This document shows positions 45,064-57,363 of a stretch of DNA of 64,000 nucleotides, piece after piece (the first letter of the stretch is position 1; every line of letters begins with the position of its first letter). Origin of the DNA: Bactrocera neohumeralis (Eukaryota > Arthropoda > Insecta > Diptera > Tephritidae); contig NC_065919.1 of the NCBI RefSeq assembly GCF_024586455.1, positions 14,114,368-14,178,367 of the forward strand, read 5' to 3'. The notes beneath the pieces were generated by a model. That model had not been told where the DNA came from and searched no databases. It saw nothing but the letters and a program-made list of their open reading frames with translations. The position numbers and the translations under genes are program-made.

Positions 45064-46498
45064 GTACGGATATAATATAGCGTTTAGCATATTTTGTGAA
45101 TATAATTGCAAAATATTTTCTGCAAACTTGCAGCGCACAAAGCAATTCTACAGTTACACACACTTTCCAGTGTTTGCTTTGGAGTTCAAACCCTTGAACG
45201 CCTTACAACTAAAAGACGAGTCCATGTTTCCGGACCGCCTTCACAACCTACACGAGTTCGAGATACCCTATGTAATAGGTGGCAGAGAACCACGCATTAT
45301 TATCTACGAATACAACGGAAAACAAATTTTGGGCGGTTCCGTTGGCCATTTCTTCATCACTTTTGCAGCTAAACACAATTTTAAATTCTACGAACCGCCA
45401 AATTTGAGATTCACGCCCGGGCAACAGTTAGTTGAGGCAGTGCGCAATAATACCGCTGAAATTTCGATCGGTCTTGCGTATCCGAATATACCCCTTGATG
45501 GTTTCTCTTACCCATACGAGCAGGTGAATTGGTGCGTTTGGTCGCCGGTCGAAGCGGATATACCGAATTATGACTTCTTTTGGATCGTCTTCGAGGGTAT
45601 GACCTTCGCGCTGGCGGTCGGCGTCATACTGCTCATATCCGTTGTGTTGAGTTGCGCCCTCTGGCAGCATGACAAGAAACCGGACTTGCTGCGCTTTTTC
45701 ATACATGACGCTTGCCTACGCGGCGTTTTGGGTCAGTCATTTCGGGAGCTCAGTCGCGCACCGTTCGTTATACGTTTCATTTACTTGCAAATCTGTGTAC
45801 TTGGCATATTGCTGACTACCTCGTATAATGCCTACTTTGCCACCTATTGGACGAGTGCTCCGAAGGTGGCGCCACTACGCAATATCGACGACATACTGTA
45901 TTCGAATAGGAAGATATTCGTTTTTGCGCCCGAATATATAGAGTTGATTGCACGTGCGGCAGACTTGCGAAAGTATATTCCGATGTTTTATGTTGAAAAA
46001 GATTATAAAACTTTCCTATCGACACGTGACACTTTCAATACAAAATACTTGTATATGGTGCCAACGACTAATTGGCAAATTTACAATGAACAGCAGAAAG
46101 TTTTTACCACACCCTTATTTCGTTTACGCACCGATATGTGTTTCTATAATAATGTACCGATGTGTTTCCCCATTCACAGTAATTCGATATTTTCGCAAAT
46201 CTTACAAGACATGATTTTGCGGACGGCTCAGGCGGGTCTAACTGAGTACTGGAGGCGTAGTGGCTTTCTGGAGATGCTCAAAGCCGGACGTGTGAGTTTG
46301 AAAGACTTGAGTCGTCGAAATGAGTTCCGCGCCATGGCAGTGGAGGACATGAAGTATGTCTGGATGGGTTATGGCACTGCTTGTGCTATAATGACAACGG
46401 TATTTCTGGCTGAGCTCTGCTACTTTCGACGCAAGCATGCAATGGCTTTTTTCGTAGAAAAAATTTGGCGTCGAATTTGTGGCAAAAAGAAGTTGTAG
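44458..46498 (+). CDS. Divergent ionotropic receptor (IR), two exons, 656 aa
   Basis: Insect IRs are ligand-gated cation channels of the glutamate-receptor family, located in dendrites of smell and taste neurons. Exons 44458-45063 and 45134-46498 join in phase 0. Residues 1-22 look like a signal peptide. A fast-evolving N-terminal half is followed by a lobe from IIIYEYNGKQILGGSVGHFF to EQVNWCVWSPVE, M1 at about 350-378, a degenerate pore segment, M3 at about 413-442 (TTSYNAYFATYWT in place of the glutamate-receptor SYTANLAAFLT signature), the second lobe, and M4 at about 610-634 with a short cytoplasmic tail. The size and the WCV..PVE and M3 text suit the divergent Ir20a/Ir52/Ir94-type taste clade, but I cannot assign an orthologue. 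The frame is intact throughout. Confidence 0.9.
45064..45133 (+). other. 70-nt intron of the ionotropic receptor gene
   Basis: GTACGG...AACTTGCAG, phase 0, a typical short fly intron. The preferred branch/pyrimidine pattern is weak but the joined frame is uninterrupted. Confidence 0.88.
45134..46498 (+). CDS. Ionotropic receptor exon 2 (residues 203-656)
   Basis: Begins RTKQFYSYTHFPVFALEF and runs to a TAG at 46496-46498. It carries both ligand-binding lobes and all channel segments. Third codon positions are GC-richer than the flanking DNA, as expected for real coding sequence. Confidence 0.92.
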   Translation, partial: RTKQFYSYTHFPVFALEFKPLNALQLKDESMFPDRLHNLHEFEIPYVIGGREPRIIIYEYNGKQILGGSVGHFFITFAAKHNFKFYEPPNLRFTPGQQLVEAVRNNTAEISIGLAYPNIPLDGFSYPYEQVNWCVWSPVEADIPNYDFFWIVFEGMTFALAVGVILLISVVLSCALWQHDKKPDLLRFFIHDACLRGVLGQSFRELSRAPFVIRFIYLQICVLGILLTTSYNAYFATYWTSAPKVAPLRNIDDILYSNRKIFVFAPEYIELIARAADLRKYIPMFYVEKDYKTFLSTRDTFNTKYLYMVPTTNWQIYNEQQKVFTTPLFRLRTDMCFYNNVPMCFPIHSNSIFSQILQDMILRTAQAGLTEYWRRSGFLEMLKAGRVSLKDLSRRNEFRAMAVEDMKYVWMGYGTACAIMTTVFLAELCYFRRKHAMAFFVEKIWRRICGKKKL

Positions 46499-46522
46499 AC
46501 AAGCTGAATATAAATTTTATTA

Positions 46523-46528
46523 AATAAA
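46523..46528 (+). terminator. Poly(A) signal of the ionotropic receptor gene
   Basis: AATAAA lies 25 bases after the stop codon, followed by T/G-rich text, which gives a very short 3'UTR. Confidence 0.7.
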
Positions 46529-46539
46529 TGTATATATTC

Positions 46540-47430
46540 CGTGCCTTCGATTTTCTTTTTGTTGAAATGAGTTAAGCGTCCCCAATCAACCCGGGATAAA
46601 ATGGCGCACCCTAACAAAACCACTGTGTACACCACATGATCACCAATACACCGCATATGGGAACAAATTGGAAACTACCATAGTCGCTGACACCACACTC
46701 ATACACAACACAACTTACCACACTACATCAACCCACTTAGCATAAAGGATGGCCCCTGAGCAGATACGACATAATTAGTTCTGAACTATCCGATGCCCCA
46801 CTGCGCCGCGTCAACACTACCTTTGGCTCCGATCCGCCCGCGCCGACTTATAGCAAACCATTGGAGAGTAATTCGATTCCAACACAATTTTATATAATAT
46901 CGCACAGAACCATTTGTAAAATAAAGAATAATTATAAATATATTGTGCTTTTCATAAATACACTGTTTTTTACTTTTTAAACCCTCGCGCGGGTGTGAGT
47001 GCAAATTGAAACATTTAATACACTGGTTTGTATTCCCCAATAAATTGGTTCAACATCTAATCACTTTTATATTTTTGACCTGACCGAAATAGTGCTTCCT
47101 GGAATTCTTCAGATGAAGACCCTTTATCCTTGATCCATATATCTCTAAAAATATTCGCAAACTCTGCAGAGCTTCACAAATAAGGTTCTGTATTCACCGA
47201 ATACAAAAATTTGAACGAAAAAATCGCAATTTTATAAAGGAATATTCACGATCCTTTAAAATCAGAGTCGACTATTCATAACGAGAGAAGAAAGTATTCA
47301 GTTTTTACCTAAAAGCTGAAATTTAAATACAAAAATGGGAAAAGTTTCAGATGACCTCACTAAAACATGTTTTAATATTCGCTCCCAGTTGAGCAAATAT
47401 GTTCACTGTGTATTTAACTATTGGACGTAT
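46540..47430. other. Intergenic DNA, nothing recognised
   Basis: Unremarkable composition, no coding frame or repeat order seen. Confidence 0.45.
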
Positions 47431-47439
47431 CCTGGAGCT

Positions 47440-48000
47440 GCCTTAGGTTAGGTTAAATGGGTAGACCAATAAGCCACGTATAGACCAGTTTGGTCCTTTG
47501 CGATACCGAATAAAGTTCAGTTGCTAAGTCCAAAAGGAGTAGTCATCGTTTAGGATGATTGCGTTTGACGCGAAATTTAACAGGTGCTGCTTCCTCACTA
47601 TCGATACCTCTTCCAATGTATCATACCTTGGGGTCCCCAGATGCTTACGGCGTAGTCTTGCTAATGCGGGACAAGTGCACAAGAGATGCTCCATTGTTTC
47701 CCCAATGCCCTACTCTAAACATTTCCTGCAGTCTTCTCGTTCTGTCAGCCTCATCCAGCGGGCGTGTGTCGCCACCAGACAGTAACCAGCTGGTATTCCG
47801 ATCATGTTCCCACGGTCTCTTCTTTCGAGTGCCAATAGGAATTTTGTGTACTTCCGATCTACCGTTTTGCAAATGACTTTTGCAGTTTTACAACCAGGTA
47901 GCTCGTTCCATCGGGTTTTGAATTTTTTTACCAGGCTTCCACAGCAATTTGCTGTCCAAGACTACTCCAAGGTACTTGGTGTGATACTTGAGTGAGAGTT
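47440..48000 (-). pseudogene. LINE 3'-end relic (jockey/I-like)
   Basis: On the minus strand, about 47990-47940 reads TKYLGVVLDSKLLWKPG, the block after the RT domain of jockey/CR1/I-type LINEs. Farther on, 47700-47640 reads CRKCLE, a stop, then GIGETMEHLLCTCPALARL and RRKHLGTPRYD, the Cys/His motif at the end of such ORF2 proteins. Stops and frameshifts make it inactive. The 5' part of the element is absent. Confidence 0.72.
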
Positions 48001-49790
48001 GTGTCCCATATTAAAGGAAAACCCCATAGAGGAATTTTGTGATTTCTTGTGAACACAAGCAGTTGTCTTAAGTAACAGTTAAATTATATGATGTAACTCA
48101 CAAAACCAAAATTTTAATTGATCAATATAATTGAAGCACCCAGTATAAAAGAATCTCACATTCCTGAACATTTGGCAGAAGAGTAAATTCTTCTACATAC
48201 CTCTTATATGTACCATAAGAACAAATAACTTACACACACAGCCACATCCATCCATGCCTAACACCCCTTATGCAAAATTTCGTGCTTTTCAAATTTTTCA
48301 ACACCGACTCTTTGTTCGTTCCACCAAATCAGCGCTGTTTTTGGAAATTTTTCAAGCAAATTTGCAACGAATGCTCCTTTTTCGTGAGCTCAACACATTG
48401 TCTACGGAGAAGATTAGCGGCCAATACGAATTGGTCGATTTGCATGGCCCGAAACACCGCGAAGCCAACAACTTGACGGCGTTGGGCGATTACAAGAGAA
48501 TCTTTCGAAGCCAATTAGGTACATAAAAAATTGTTATGTGCAGAGAATTGTTACAAACAAGACCGACAGTGTTCTGCCCACTTGATGTGAGATAAAGACT
48601 GGTGTAACGCTTTTATGGCTTAGACATTTTTTTACGACCCTCTAACGGTGCAGCACAAAGGGCGAACAATGACATACAGGAGGTTGCCCAACTCTATTGA
48701 AACAGTGAACTGATTGTTGAGAGTGCTGGGGCTTTTATTAGAATGATTTTTTAAAGTCTATTGAGCAGTATTTGCTGGGAGCCAAAAGCAACTAAAGAGA
48801 GAGAAGATCTTCGGGCAGTACTTAGATGCTGCCAACACGCATTCGTATGCGTTGCATTCTAACATTCACATCTGAAAAGGAGAAAATTATGTCAAGCTTC
48901 TCCCCATTTTTCATATATTTATACCTTCTTTTATTTGACAAGATATCTTCATAAAATTTGTCATAGATTTGTATCAAAACGCCACAATTTTCTAACAAAT
49001 TTTTCAGATTGAGCCAATATTCTGATTCTTTTTTAGGCTAATCTAGTATCCTGCTGAGACCCTTTCAGCCTACTCTCTCTAATTTAGATTTTTTGTAGGC
49101 AAAAGTTCGGAAAAATCAGATCTAATGTTTAAGTAATGCATTTGTCAACAGAGATAACTTGTTTTGAGTTTCATGCAACTCAAACTCATATAATTTCCTT
49201 ATCAACGATATTAAAACACTTTACTATGCTCTTAATTTATTCACCTTTCTTTTTAATTAGCAATTTCTCATCTGTTTCACAGGCAGAAACTTCATTTCTC
49301 AGCAGCTGCATTCAAACTCATAATATTGCAACTTTACAAAGCAATTGAAATTGCTATATAAGTGATAGTAAAAATTTGCCGTTCCAGCAATTCATGCGTA
49401 TGCATAATGACCCAGTAGGAAATATGATGCAATGACGTAGAGCTCAGCACATAACTGCTAGATGTTGAGCTTAACTTGAAGCTTAGACTCATGAAATCCA
49501 AGTGTATTAATCTCCCTACACGAAATCGATTATAATTTTTCCGAACCGCAATTGTGACTTAAGCCTCTTGTTCAAGGAAAGCACGAGGTTTCGTTCGATA
49601 ATACAATTTGACTGAGCTTTTCAAAGGGTATTCTTCAACTTTGATATTCCTCTTTTTTATTTCTATTCGGCATAAGACATTTCGCCATTTTTTTATACCC
49701 TGCGCAAGTCACGAAAGTGGTAAGACCCTGAAGGAACCGTGGAATACCCAATAATGTATATTTATAAATTGTGTGCGTGGCTAGCTCAAT
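48001..49790. other. Intergenic DNA with a small inverted fragment of repeat family B
   Basis: The text TTTATTTGACAAGATATCTT at about 48930-48950 is the reverse complement of the AAGATATCTTGTCAAATA word of repeat family B. A 90-codon plus frame at 48254-48526 matches nothing known to me. Confidence 0.45.
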
Positions 49791-49799
49791 CGTCTGTGA

Positions 49800-50070
49800 G
49801 TGATTTTATGTTTACCTTCACCCAAGTTAATAACATTTGTTTACATTTAGCCAACTCAACAACCATTGACCTTTTCAAATGACACCTTCGTTTACATTTT
49901 CTAGGTCTATGACCATTTTATGGAGTTCATAATCCCTTTGTTTACCTTTTATATTGTTAATGATCCGTTTGTTTACCTTTAGCCAAGTCAACAATCTTTT
50001 TTTACATTTAGCCAAGTACACAACCTTTATTTATATTTTGTGAGGTCAGTCACCCTTTTGTTTTGTTTTT
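49800..50070 (-). repeat. Minisatellite TTTGTTTACATTTAGCCAAG (inverted partner)
   Basis: About seven units of TTTGTTTACMTTTAGCCAAGTCAACAAC or TTTTATRGAGTTCATGACC type with spacing of roughly 35-45 bases. These are reverse complements of the units at 51700-52240. Confidence 0.85.
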
Positions 50071-50164
50071 TGCACACAACATTTTGTCTTCAAGAAACTG
50101 TTCTATTGTCGGAAAGTACATACATTAAAATCCCCGAACAAATTGGGCAGATTGAACCACTTGC

Positions 50165-50330
50165 CATGCAAACCCATCGTTTCAAATTGAGCTCTTTTAG
50201 GAAAAACTTTTTTATTTAACAAAATACCTTCACTAACTTCGGCACAGATTATTGTCTAGGCAACCCTACAATCTCTGAAAATAATGTTCGGATCGCATTA
50301 CTATAGCGTATGGCGATCATACAAACTCAC
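50165..50330 (-). repeat. Inverted fragment of dispersed repeat family B
   Basis: Read on the minus strand it gives TTTGTATGATCGCCATACGC, TATAGTAATGCGATCC, GAACATTATTTTCAGAGATT, then AAGGTATTTTGTTAAATAAA. This is the same order as family B at 21715-22035. It overlaps the start of a small plus-strand frame at 50284, which is therefore unlikely to be a gene. Confidence 0.7.
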
Positions 50331-50479
50331 CTTTATGACTTTCTTACTGTTTTACGAATATGAGTTGTATTTCGTAGAGGGCAGCAACGACTCACTTGCT
50401 GATAGTAAGTACTTGTGGCAAATGTGCGTGCGAATTATTACCACCTGTCAACATTATACATTATACGTACGGACATAAC

Positions 50480-51650
50480 ATATTTGTGGTTGTTGTTTGA
50501 TTTTTTTTCTGACTGAGCTCCCTGTTGTTGGCCGGCTGGCTGCCAGTGCGTGTATAACAAATAAACAACTCATCGTTAAATGCGTGAAATGTTGCTGCCA
50601 CGCATCTTTGTCTTTGCAACTCACTCAGCAGACACAACGACGCATGCGCGAAGACGCTTGTAAACACCTCTTGAATCTGCCACTAAAGCATATTTACACA
50701 ATGCGCTTAAATACTTGTGTTGTTGTCGTTGTCATACCGTGTAGGTTGCTCAAAATGCATACGTCCACACTTAAGCGCATAAGTACATAAGCACACAAGC
50801 CTTCAGATAAGTCTTAAAGTACTCATCATATTTGCGTTATTGCTATTTTTTTGATGATGTTGCCAGCGTTTGTTAGTTTTTCACTATGATAATCATCGGT
50901 TTTACGGTTTTCCTGCCTCATTTTTCATCGGCCAACTTAAATGATTATTGCTGTTGTTGTTGTTATTTCTAGCCCGAAGGACCTGCCTTCTCAGGCATAC
51001 ATGCTGCGTCTATAAAAAATTACTAGTGTTGCTCACACGCTGCGCTGCTGTCATACAAATATGAATTGAAATGAAACGGAATGTAATGAGTTGCGATGAA
51101 ATATTCATTTATTTGCACATTTTAATTGAATAATGAAACACCACGCAGGTGATCGGTGTAAATTTGCCGGTGCATGTAAATTTTCCAGCAAGATATTGGA
51201 CGGCAGAAAATTTGTGTGAGTTCTTGGACGAGCTTTTAAGGATTTTGGATTTGGAACTCTATTTTGATAGTTGGTACTGCTTTTAGAACAAAGATATTCT
51301 TATATCAGAGTTTCCATAGTCCAGGCGGCTCATGTGATGTATGTACTACAAGTATGTCCTTGTATGTTCTATATACTTATATAGTAGTTTATGGTTCCAA
51401 CAGCTCTCATATTTATGAGGAAAATTTTTGTAGCTACAATGTTGAAAGAATCAACAGAACGCGCTGTTGTTGAGATAAGTTCATAGTCTAACGATCCCAT
51501 CACTAAAACAGACTAGATTTATAAATCAACTATTATAAAGTAGAACCAATTAGTAGAACAAATTAGTTGCCTTCAAAAATGATCCATAGTATACATATGA
51601 CTTCACAAACTATTTAAAAAGGAAAACGTATTTCATAAATATTGCAAAAT
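50480..51650. other. Intergenic DNA between the two inverted minisatellites
   Basis: Contains GTT/CAA-rich and AT-rich segments without a supported gene. Confidence 0.45.
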
Positions 51651-51659
51651 TTCAATAGA

Positions 51660-52250
51660 AGTTGTTGATTTGGCAAAATAAAAACAAAGGTTGTTAACTT
51701 AACTTAATGTAAACAACGGTTGTGGACTTGGCTAAATGTGAACAAGAGGGTCATTGACTTCATAAAATGTTAACAATAGGGTCATTGACGCCAAATGTAA
51801 ACAATGGTTGTTGACTTAGCTAGTGCAAAAAATGGTTGTGGACTAAGCTAAATAGAAACAAAACGGTCACTTACCTCATGAAATGTAAACAAAAGGTCAT
51901 TGACCTGATAAAATGTAAACAAAGGGGTCATAAGCCCCAAATGTAAACTAAGGTTGTTGACTTGGCTACTACAAAAGATGGTTGTGGACTTAGGTAATGT
52001 AAACAAAACGGCCACTGACCTCATGAAATGGAAACAAAGGGTCATTGACCTCATAAAATGTAAACAAAGGGGTCATAAGCCCCGAATGTAAACTAAGATT
52101 GTTGACTTGGCTACTACAAAAATTGGTTGTGGACTTAGTTAATGTAAACAAAACGATCACTGACCTCATGATATGTAAACAAAAAGTCATTGATCTCATA
52201 AAAAGTAAACAAAGGACTTATTGACCCATATGTAAACAAAAGTAGCTCTG
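51660..52250 (+). repeat. Minisatellite ATGTAAACAAAGGGTCATTG with ~145-bp higher order
   Basis: About 15 units of TGTAAACAAAGGGTCATTGAC, each followed by CTCATAAA or TTGGCTA. A larger period of about 145 bp is visible: the block with CATAAGCCCCAAATGTAAAC, TTGTTGACTTGGCTAC and AAAATGGTTGTGGACTTAG recurs, so the minus-strand frames at 51848-52054 and 51990-52199 give nearly the same peptide. They are not genes. Confidence 0.9.
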
Positions 52251-54600
52251 GTGAATGCCTGCAAAATAAGAAAGCTGACATATTGTGATTTTTCTTGCTC
52301 CAATTTATTCACGATAAACGAAATAAGACTTTCTTATCTTTTTTTTAAGTGTAGGTTTTTCTACAACGAATATGGATTTCTTCAACAAAAGTATTTCAGA
52401 AAATAATCGAAAAATCATTCTCAGCTAAGTTTTATACACTCACAAGTTTCAATTGCTCATTATGAAAATAGTTTGAATACATACAATTTTCGTTTTCTCG
52501 CGCAGTTTAAATGAGAGTTAAGGATTGGAACAACTTTTGTTTTGTGAAAATTGCCCTTGTTGACAAGCCAATGAACTTATAAATTGTTTTTCCTTAACAA
52601 AAGAACACAAAACGCTACTTAGTCAGCATTTCACTTGTATGATCGAACCAAAAACGAATATAAAAAAGGCCAGAAATAGCGCCGGAAAAACGGTGAGAAA
52701 CGAACATTTCAAAGTCATAAAATATGCAATAAACATTACGAAAACAAGCAAAGTATTTACTAACTAAAGCGGTCGTAAACTGTCTAACTAAGAGCAGAAA
52801 GAGCGACAATAATAGCAAAATAATAGCGAACCGAAAAACAACTACACTAACAACAAGCGCAAGACGAATAATGAAAATTTACAAGACTAAATGGCGCAAG
52901 AACAACGGCAACAACAGCATTGAGGACAACAACAAACAACAACAATAATAATAATGTTAAGAGACGACAAGACGAACATTAACGAGCAGTGGATGTGCAT
53001 TGATGTTAAGTACCTGAGCGCGCTCGTCACGCTTTGGACAGGTGATCGGGCCAAAGCAGGCAAAGTTCGTTGCTTAAGTCTTTTGTTTCATATCGATTTT
53101 GTAGATTTGGTTTTGGCATTTTTTTTTTGTCTGCTGCTCTGCTGCAATTTTGAGGCGATTTATTTAGCAAATGGCGTTCAAACTTGCTGTTGTTGCGAGC
53201 GCCGTAGCATCTGCTCGCCAAAAAGACACCTAACACACGACGACGCGCTCGCACGCTGGGGACAATGTGGCACCGCAAAAAGCGGACAAAATCATCACCA
53301 TTGTACTTGCGCATTTCGTGTACGATTTTACCGTGTCTGCTCGACTTTGTTGCGCAAAGCATCAAGAGTCAACGCCAATAGCCGGCAGCGTTGTGACAGT
53401 TGCGTGCAACAAATGCACAACACTTATTGTGGCATGCCTGGGCCCAGCAGTGCCTATATAAATGAAATCACTTAGCTTGGCGGCTTGTTAAACAACGAGG
53501 TTACAGTTTGGAGCGCTTCAAAGCGACAGCGTTGGCGCATCATAGACGCTGTTGCTGCTGTTGTTGTGCTGTGTATTAGTGCGTATGATGCACGCTTGGT
53601 AGCCAATTAAAAGTTGGAAAATCACAATGTTGTAGCAGAAAAAAATAGCAAAATATTGCAAATATGCAATTTCGCAGTTTTAGGTTTTTATTTTCGCGCC
53701 ACTGATGTTGCAACACATAACAAAAAGATGGTGCGTCCATAAAATCGCTCGCATTGACCTCTTCCCAAAAATTTGCCACAACAATGTTGTGCGAATCATC
53801 GCAAGACGAACAAATTAAAATTCTTTTGACGCAAACACGGCCGCGACACGTCGCAAGTGCCAATTATTTATCTATATTACATACATATACATATATATAA
53901 AATTATTATAAACCATATAAATATATGTACATATGAAGATGTGTATAGCCACGAAAAAGCGTTGTACTTGGCTTGTACCAAATTCGTTTCTCGTTATAAT
54001 GACTTGTATAATATATCACTCGAGCGGCGGCCGCAAATATGGCAGCTTGAAATTGTTTGGCTATTTTTCTTCGCCACCGCCGCGGCCGCCGCTGCCGCAA
54101 GTAGCACGCTTGACATATTAGCCAACAAGCGCAACAGCCGCTGATGATGAACTCGAAATGTCCACTAATGATGCCGATGTTGGCGAAAATGACAAAGATG
54201 ACAGTATTGACCACAAAAGTGCAGCGCTGACAACAAATCGACAAAGCCAAGTGCACAACTTGTGTCGATTGCAATGTGTAGGGGCAATTAAAAATGTTGC
54301 GCTTACGCAAAAATTATTCAGCGTTGCATATTATATGCGAGGATGGATTCATGTGTGACAGCAAGTAAGAAGTTCTTTCGCCATTCAAGTGGCCAGAAAA
54401 TTTTTTTTTATTTCAAGCAGCTCACTACTTCCGGTCTTTGACCAAGTATCCTCTGGGAAACGTAAGAACATCCGTTCAAAATAACGTTACATCACTTTTC
54501 CTAAAGGGTTGTGCGCTGGGTTTGGGACCCGCCACGTAAAAAACACCCCCAGTGAAGAGCTACAACCAGCCTCGGATGAGAGACCCCCCTTTTGATGACG
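52251..54600. other. Intergenic DNA with CAA-rich and GC-rich parts
   Basis: The part from 52850 to 53560 is CAACAA-rich and GC-balanced, with a 173-codon plus frame (52954-53475) of no recognised family. Bases 54025-54095 include CGGCGGCCGC and GCCGCGGCCGCCGCTGCCGC. It may be UTR or regulatory DNA of a gene outside the window. Confidence 0.4.
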
Positions 54601-54624
54601 ACCATGGCAAACGAAATAAGGACT

Positions 54625-55860
54625 ACGAATTGAGGGCATGCACCTGGAATTCCGGTCCCTTATAAAGGTGCCGCTGCCCAGCTGGTTGATGTCCTCGTAA
54701 AGACAAGGCACATCACCGCCGTCCAAGAAATGCGATGGACGGGACAAAATTTGTGTTTTGGCTATAAAACGGATATATATAGGGTGTGACATTTATATGG
54801 CCATATAAAGGAGCGCAAGTTTTTAGGATTCGTGGTGGGAGAGAGACTCCGTTTATTTCACTGCGGTGAATGAACATCTAGCTACAATCCGCATCAAAGC
54901 GAGGTTCTTCAACATATCGCTGATTTGCGCCCACGCCCCGACGGAAGAGAAGGACGATGTGACCAAAGATGCCTTCTATGAGCGCTTGAGCGCGCTATGA
55001 TCGCCATTCACTTTTTTAGCGACTTTAACGCCAGGGTGGGCAAAGAAGGTATATTTGGCACTACGGTCGGTAAATTCAGCCTCCACGACGAAACATCCCC
55101 AAATGGGTTGAGGCTGATTGACTTCGCCGGGGCCCGATTAATATGGTTTCTATCTGTAGTACTAGATTCCAGCATAAAATATTATCAAGCTACGGATCGA
55201 AAAACTACCAACCAGATCGATCATGTTTGATAGACGGAAGACACGTCTCAGTGTTTTAGATGTGCGTGCGCTGCGAGGTCCAAATACCATATCTTGTTTC
55301 TAAGATTCGCACCCGCCTCTGTTTAAAAGCTGCAATGCAAAAAGCTGAACGATTTTCTCTCGAACATTTTATCTCTTTAGCACTCGTCAACAACTGGTAT
55401 AAGGGAACTTGGGACGGCAGAAACTCCTTACGTACAGCTGCAACCGAAAGTCAATTGGTTTTCGGAAAGTGCAAAAAGAAAGCTGGTACGACGATTCGGT
55501 AGTTGTCGCAGCGGAGAGAAAACAGGCTGCCTACCTCGCAACGTTACGATCGACCACTACACGTGCGGGATGGGATAGATACCGAGAGTTGAAGAGGGAA
55601 GCGAGACGCATTTGTAGACAGAAGAAAAAAGAGGCCGAAATGCGTGAGTACAAAGAGCTTGATAAGCTGGACGACAGGGGTAACGCTCGAAAATTCTACG
55701 AAAAAATGCGGCGGCTTGTTTCAAACCGGAGCGTATTCCATAGAACCCCCAAAGGTGATCAGTCACTGATGCCCAAAGCATACTTAAATTATGGAGGAAA
55801 AAATGGCAGTGAACGTCAGGAGGAGAACCCGATTTCGATGACGATGTAAAATTAGACCAT
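54625..55860 (+). pseudogene. RTE-like LINE relic: AP endonuclease and linker, 3' truncated
   Basis: Reads LRACTWNSGPL, then GAAAQLVDVLVKTRHITAVQ and EMRWTGQ, the N-terminal AP-endonuclease blocks. After a 40-bp foreign-looking insert it continues VVGERLR, FTAVNEHLATIRIKARFFNI, CAHAPTEEKDDVTKDAFYER, SDFNARVGKEGIFG, SLHDETSPNGLRLIDFAGAR and KTTNQIDHV. The linker text REARRICRQKKKEAEMREY, GNARKFYEKMRRLVSNRSVF and HRTPKGDQSL ends near 55860. The reverse transcriptase is absent here. Frameshifts near 54790, 54990 and 55230 show decay. Confidence 0.8.
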
Positions 55861-57360
55861 GTTTCGAATTATTTTTACAACAAACAAAGCCATTTGATAA
55901 AGTGCATGCAAGCTTCTTTTAAAATATGGTCGGGCAACATAACATTTAAAATCTCTTCCTTCGTCACTCGTATATCTCGCATATAAGGTTCTATATACTG
56001 ATATTGAAAGATTAAAGCCACCGTCAACAAACTGATTGGAACTTATCAGGCGTGCTTCAAATCAAATCCAGTTTTATTTTTTAAATGTGTTTTAAGCTGC
56101 CTTTATGCCGCGATGTCGAAGTGAGGAAAACTAATAGCGTTCACGTTATCCGAAGATTCCGAGCCGTTCGATACCAAAGGGATTTTGACTTTTCAACCTC
56201 CATTCGAGCTTAAAAAAACTAAATGCACTAAAAAAGTTGCCGATGATATTGCTCAAAAGATCTGCTTTCTTGGTTTGATTTGAAAAATATCTCCTGTCAT
56301 CAAACAAACCGTTTTTCTCACGTCAAAAATATATTCAAAATTTTAGTTAGAAATATGTCAATTTGAAGAAAATATTTTTAACCTTTTCCACATTCTAAAT
56401 TCTCTCGACAAATGAAAAACAAATAATAAGTAAAGTTGCTGTATCTAATTCAGACTTGGAGTTTTCAACAACGGATGAGTCGACGCTGCGAGTTTTCGAT
56501 TAAAATTTATGGTCCTTTGCGACATTCGATGGAACGATGAGCTGTACGAGATATACGACGACATCGACATAGTTAGCGAATTAAAAGAAACGCTGGCTAG
56601 GTCATGTTGTCCGGTGGATTTTTTTGAAAATATTCGACGCATTTTTTGGAGAAGGACCTGGCTTCGCTTGGAATATCCAATTTAAGAAACGACTGGCGCG
56701 CTGTTATTTCACAACATAATTGCTCATGGAAGAAAACTGAAAGTTTTCAATAATTTTTTTTATTTTGTGTACTAAATGGACGTGTTGTGAAACGTAAAAT
56801 GCAAAATAACCTTACATCACTATTCATAAATTTACAGACGAAAAAAACGATAATAGAAACCACTCATATTTGGTGACTTTTCGTTATAAAATGGTTATAC
56901 ATTAATTTTCACTCATATTGAAACAAAATTTGTGTTTTGGCTATAAAACGGATATATATAAGGGTTATTATATTTGTCAGCGATTTTTGAATTTTTTTTT
57001 ATGATACTATATGTTGCTTTGCATGACGATGTATAGCAATTTTTTAGTATCTAAGACTTTATTTTTATTTAAGAATACCAAGTTATAAGGAACTTTTTTT
57101 CTATATGTTTAAGAAAAATAAAAAATATATATATTATACATTTCATGTACTCAATTTTTTAGCGCCTATTGCCAAAAATATGGTATATTCTTAATTTAAA
57201 ATGTGCAAAAAATAATTTGTCTCGAACATTTTAACTCTTTAATGGCCACTGCAATTTCTTTTAATACTATCCATTCGATACAATACCCCAAAAATTTTAC
57301 TCAGGTTAGCAATAGCAAAATTAACGCGATGAGTTTAGTAAAATGAAGTATATGACTACA
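55861..57360. other. Intergenic DNA, nothing recognised beyond one duplicated 38-mer
   Basis: Bases 56933-56970 are identical to 54744-54781 inside the LINE relic. Otherwise AT-rich, without gene signals. Confidence 0.45.
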
Positions 57361-57363
57361 TCA

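Noticed and set aside
48254..48526. 90-codon plus-strand frame followed by TTAG/GTACAT, a possible exon
   Set aside because: No family recognised, no matching acceptor exon and no upstream signal. Left as unexplained.
50284..50478. 64-codon frame with a GTAAGT-like donor
   Set aside because: Its first part lies in an inverted fragment of dispersed repeat B, so it is unlikely to be a gene.
52954..53475. 173-codon plus-strand frame
   Set aside because: No domain recognised, Cys-rich text arises from TGTTGTTGC repeats, and overlapping frames exist on the other strand.
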